From assembly GCF_012489685.1 (NCBI RefSeq), contig NC_080042.1:19792150-19856149 (forward strand): a stretch of 64,000 bases of DNA. The letters run 5' to 3'. A program made the translations under genes and the position numbers. Shown in pieces: positions 62,401-64,000 of this stretch (position 1 is the stretch's first letter; each line of letters opens with the position of its first letter). The notes beneath the pieces are model-generated. The model was not told the DNA's origin. It worked only from the letters and a program-made list of their open reading frames with translations, and searched no databases. Source of the DNA: Lotus japonicus (Eukaryota; Streptophyta; Magnoliopsida; Fabales; Fabaceae).

Positions 62401-63222
62401 ACTTAAATGTAGGTTTTGCGATTACAACAATTGGGTGATGAGAGGATTAGTAAACAACTAGAAATATTATCAAAAGGGCCGGACTTTCGAGTGTTCAACC
62501 ATAAAGGATACATTCTAAATGGCTTCAAGTTTCGTACAAAAGATGCTGAGAAACACCTAAAAACCCAAAACAGTGGTGTGATAGTGAAAGGGGATGAGTT
62601 AACCGGACATGTTGATTTTTATGGTGTGGTTAGAAAGATCACTGAAATAAGATATTTGAATAGCAACTTTGCTATACTATTTGAATGTGATTGGTTTGAG
62701 GCTCCTTCCGAAGGCCGAAATCAGGGCATGGGATATAGGAGAGATGAATATGGATTTATTAGTATAGAAATGACAAAGTTATATTACAAAAGTGACCCAT
62801 ATATCTTGGCCTCTCAAGCTGGTTTGGTTTATTATGTAAAATACAATGACAAGGAAAATTGGTATACGGTTGTTAAAGTCAAGCCAAGACATGTCTTTAA
62901 CTTGCCAAATGTTGAAGTTGACGATGACTTGGAAGCATATCAACTAAATGAGTTGGGTGATACACATGGACAACTGAAAACACCATTAGTAAACCAAGAT
63001 GAAGTTGTTTTAAATGAGGATGATGATGCACCATTAGTAAATCAAGACGATGAGGTTTTAAATAGGCATGATGTTGCAGGTCTATGCTTGGATGAAAGTA
63101 TTATTGACAAGGAAGAAGAACAAAAAGAATTGGATGATGCAAGTGACTCAGATAGTGAGGAAGAAGAATCTCATGCAAGCGAATATGATTTGTCTGAGAA
63201 AGAAGATTCTGACACGGAATAA
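59469..63222 (+). pseudogene. CACTA transposase tnp2/TNPD, broken by frameshifts and stops
   Basis: TNPD is the catalytic transposase of CACTA elements. The start MDKQNRRWIKLKDRTLPEYL with cysteine pairs CPCSKC is the transposase-associated domain. From 59972 a tnp2 (transposase_21) core follows, with CLYGW-like CVYGWSNNSFDSL, CPKCGESRW, LIPGPKGLGIDIDVYLQPL and MMHVEKNICESVIGTLLD. DUF4218 (61339-61737) and DUF4216 (62413 onward, with ILFECDWF) follow, then an acidic tail to the TAA at 63222. Breaks: a 1-base loss near 59936, a frameshift in the T run near 61328-61334, a TAA at about 61938 and a TAG at about 62030. Introns are at about 61734-61810, 62116-62207 and 62297-62412. It lies on the strand opposite to the TnpA-like gene at 52.7-55 kb. 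Confidence 0.88.
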
Positions 63223-63780
63223 AAGATACATTTTGGCCCTGAATTTTTTATTAGTTTTTGGTAAAGTTTAGAAGAAATATGTAAAATACATATTTTTTAT
63301 ATTTTGTTGAATTTTAACACAAGTATTTATCCTTATAATTTCACATTAAATAGTGTCTGAGTTAACTAATTAATTTTAATCTTGACATATTTATTTTTTA
63401 CTTTTATTGACGTAAAATCCCTTTTTTCTCCGGTCAAAATCCGCGGAGACTGCGAGATCTCTATTTTGTCTCCGGGTGGGCTGGTTATGGCTTTGATATT
63501 CAGATTTGGGAGGTTGATGATGATTGGTTTTCATTGTACGCTACCACCATTTCTGATTGAGATTTCAATGTACCGCCTTTATTTTCAAAGTACACCTTTA
63601 TACGTGAATTAATTTGATCTCAAAATTTATATCAGAATAACTCACCATTTTGAAATCGCAAAAAAAAAATTTGATAAACATAAAAAATTCATAAATGATT
63701 TCAAAATTTATGAAGATTAGAAAAAAAAATACAATTAGATAAATGATTTTAATCTACATCAACAATTGAAACTACTTTTC
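63223..63780. other. no gene; unclassified
   Basis: A less AT-rich block at 63405-63600 (CTCCGGTCAAAATCCGCGGAG and onward) reads open for 76 codons but has no recognised domain. Possibly a retroelement piece. Confidence 0.3.
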
Positions 63781-63955
63781 TATACCCAAGAGGGGTTGTT
63801 CAGTTGGCAACGCAGGTTGAGTGTGTGGGAAAAACTTTCAGGTTCGATCCCCACGCAATACACTATGGAGAGGGATGATGAACCTTAACAATGACTAAAT
63901 CTCAAATTTAGTGACATCTAAAGTGTGATCGGGTACCGAATGTTTATAAAAAAAA
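63781..63955 (+). mobile_element. tRNA-derived SINE
   Basis: GGGGTTGTTCAGTTGGCAACG (A box) and CAGGTTCGATCCCCACGC (B box) are followed by a body of about 90 bp ending GTACCGAATGTTTATAAAAAAAA. A third SINE family in the window. Confidence 0.65.
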
Positions 63956-64000
63956 CTACTTTTTTATGCTATCTTTTACGTTAGTCTTTTGTATTATTTG

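Overview
This is plant nuclear DNA, almost certainly from a eudicot and plausibly a legume; the species cannot be fixed from this window. It is AT-rich. It holds a nuclear-type tRNA-Asp, GT-AG introns, plant-type fragments of RPL9, HYPK, TAP46, PRPP synthetase and a type I MADS box, and nearly every class of plant transposable element. Only three loci look like intact host genes or RNA genes: a three-exon coiled-coil gene (23789-32035, +), a two-exon small-protein gene (46757-47084, +) and a tRNA-Asp (47481-47552, -). Most of the rest is transposons nested in transposons, many with exact target-site duplications (TSDs) that I read directly.

Layout. 0.6-5.0 kb: a 5'-truncated LINE (13-bp TSD) split by a 4.0-kb CACTA element (3-bp TSD GAA) that carries pieces of RPL9 and HYPK. 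5.1-5.9 kb: a decayed hAT transposase. 6.1-12.0 kb: a Helitron cluster with three 3' hairpin ends, two of the copies joined head to tail. 12.3-16.8 kb: a TRIM-like element and a compound gag-only LTR element, both with perfect 5-bp TSDs but unlike LTRs; the gag gene is split by a 1.3-kb solo LTR. 19.0-19.8 kb: TAP46 pseudogene. 20.3-21.6 kb: Mutator-like element (9-bp TSD). 23.8-32.0 kb: coiled-coil gene; its first intron holds a SINE, and the SINE holds an intact, very young Ty1/copia element.

33-42 kb: LINE tails, a broken type I MADS-box gene, tandem duplications, a G-rich block and a patchwork of exon-like pieces including a PRPP synthetase fragment. 42.6-46.1 kb: MITEs, a Helitron helicase remnant, an AT-hook fragment and a (TA)n run. 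46.7-47.6 kb: the small gene and tRNA-Asp. 49-50.8 kb: an LTR-like block. 50.8-57.4 kb: a second CACTA family with palindromic subterminal arrays around a TnpA-like gene (-). 59.5-63.2 kb: a broken CACTA tnp2/TNPD transposase (+). SINEs lie near 18.7, 37.1, 57.7 and 63.8 kb.

The genes do not form a pathway. The strongest stories are gene capture (CACTA, MULE, Helitron), nested insertions that give a relative time order, and the unlike-LTR elements whose TSDs suggest integration as hybrids.
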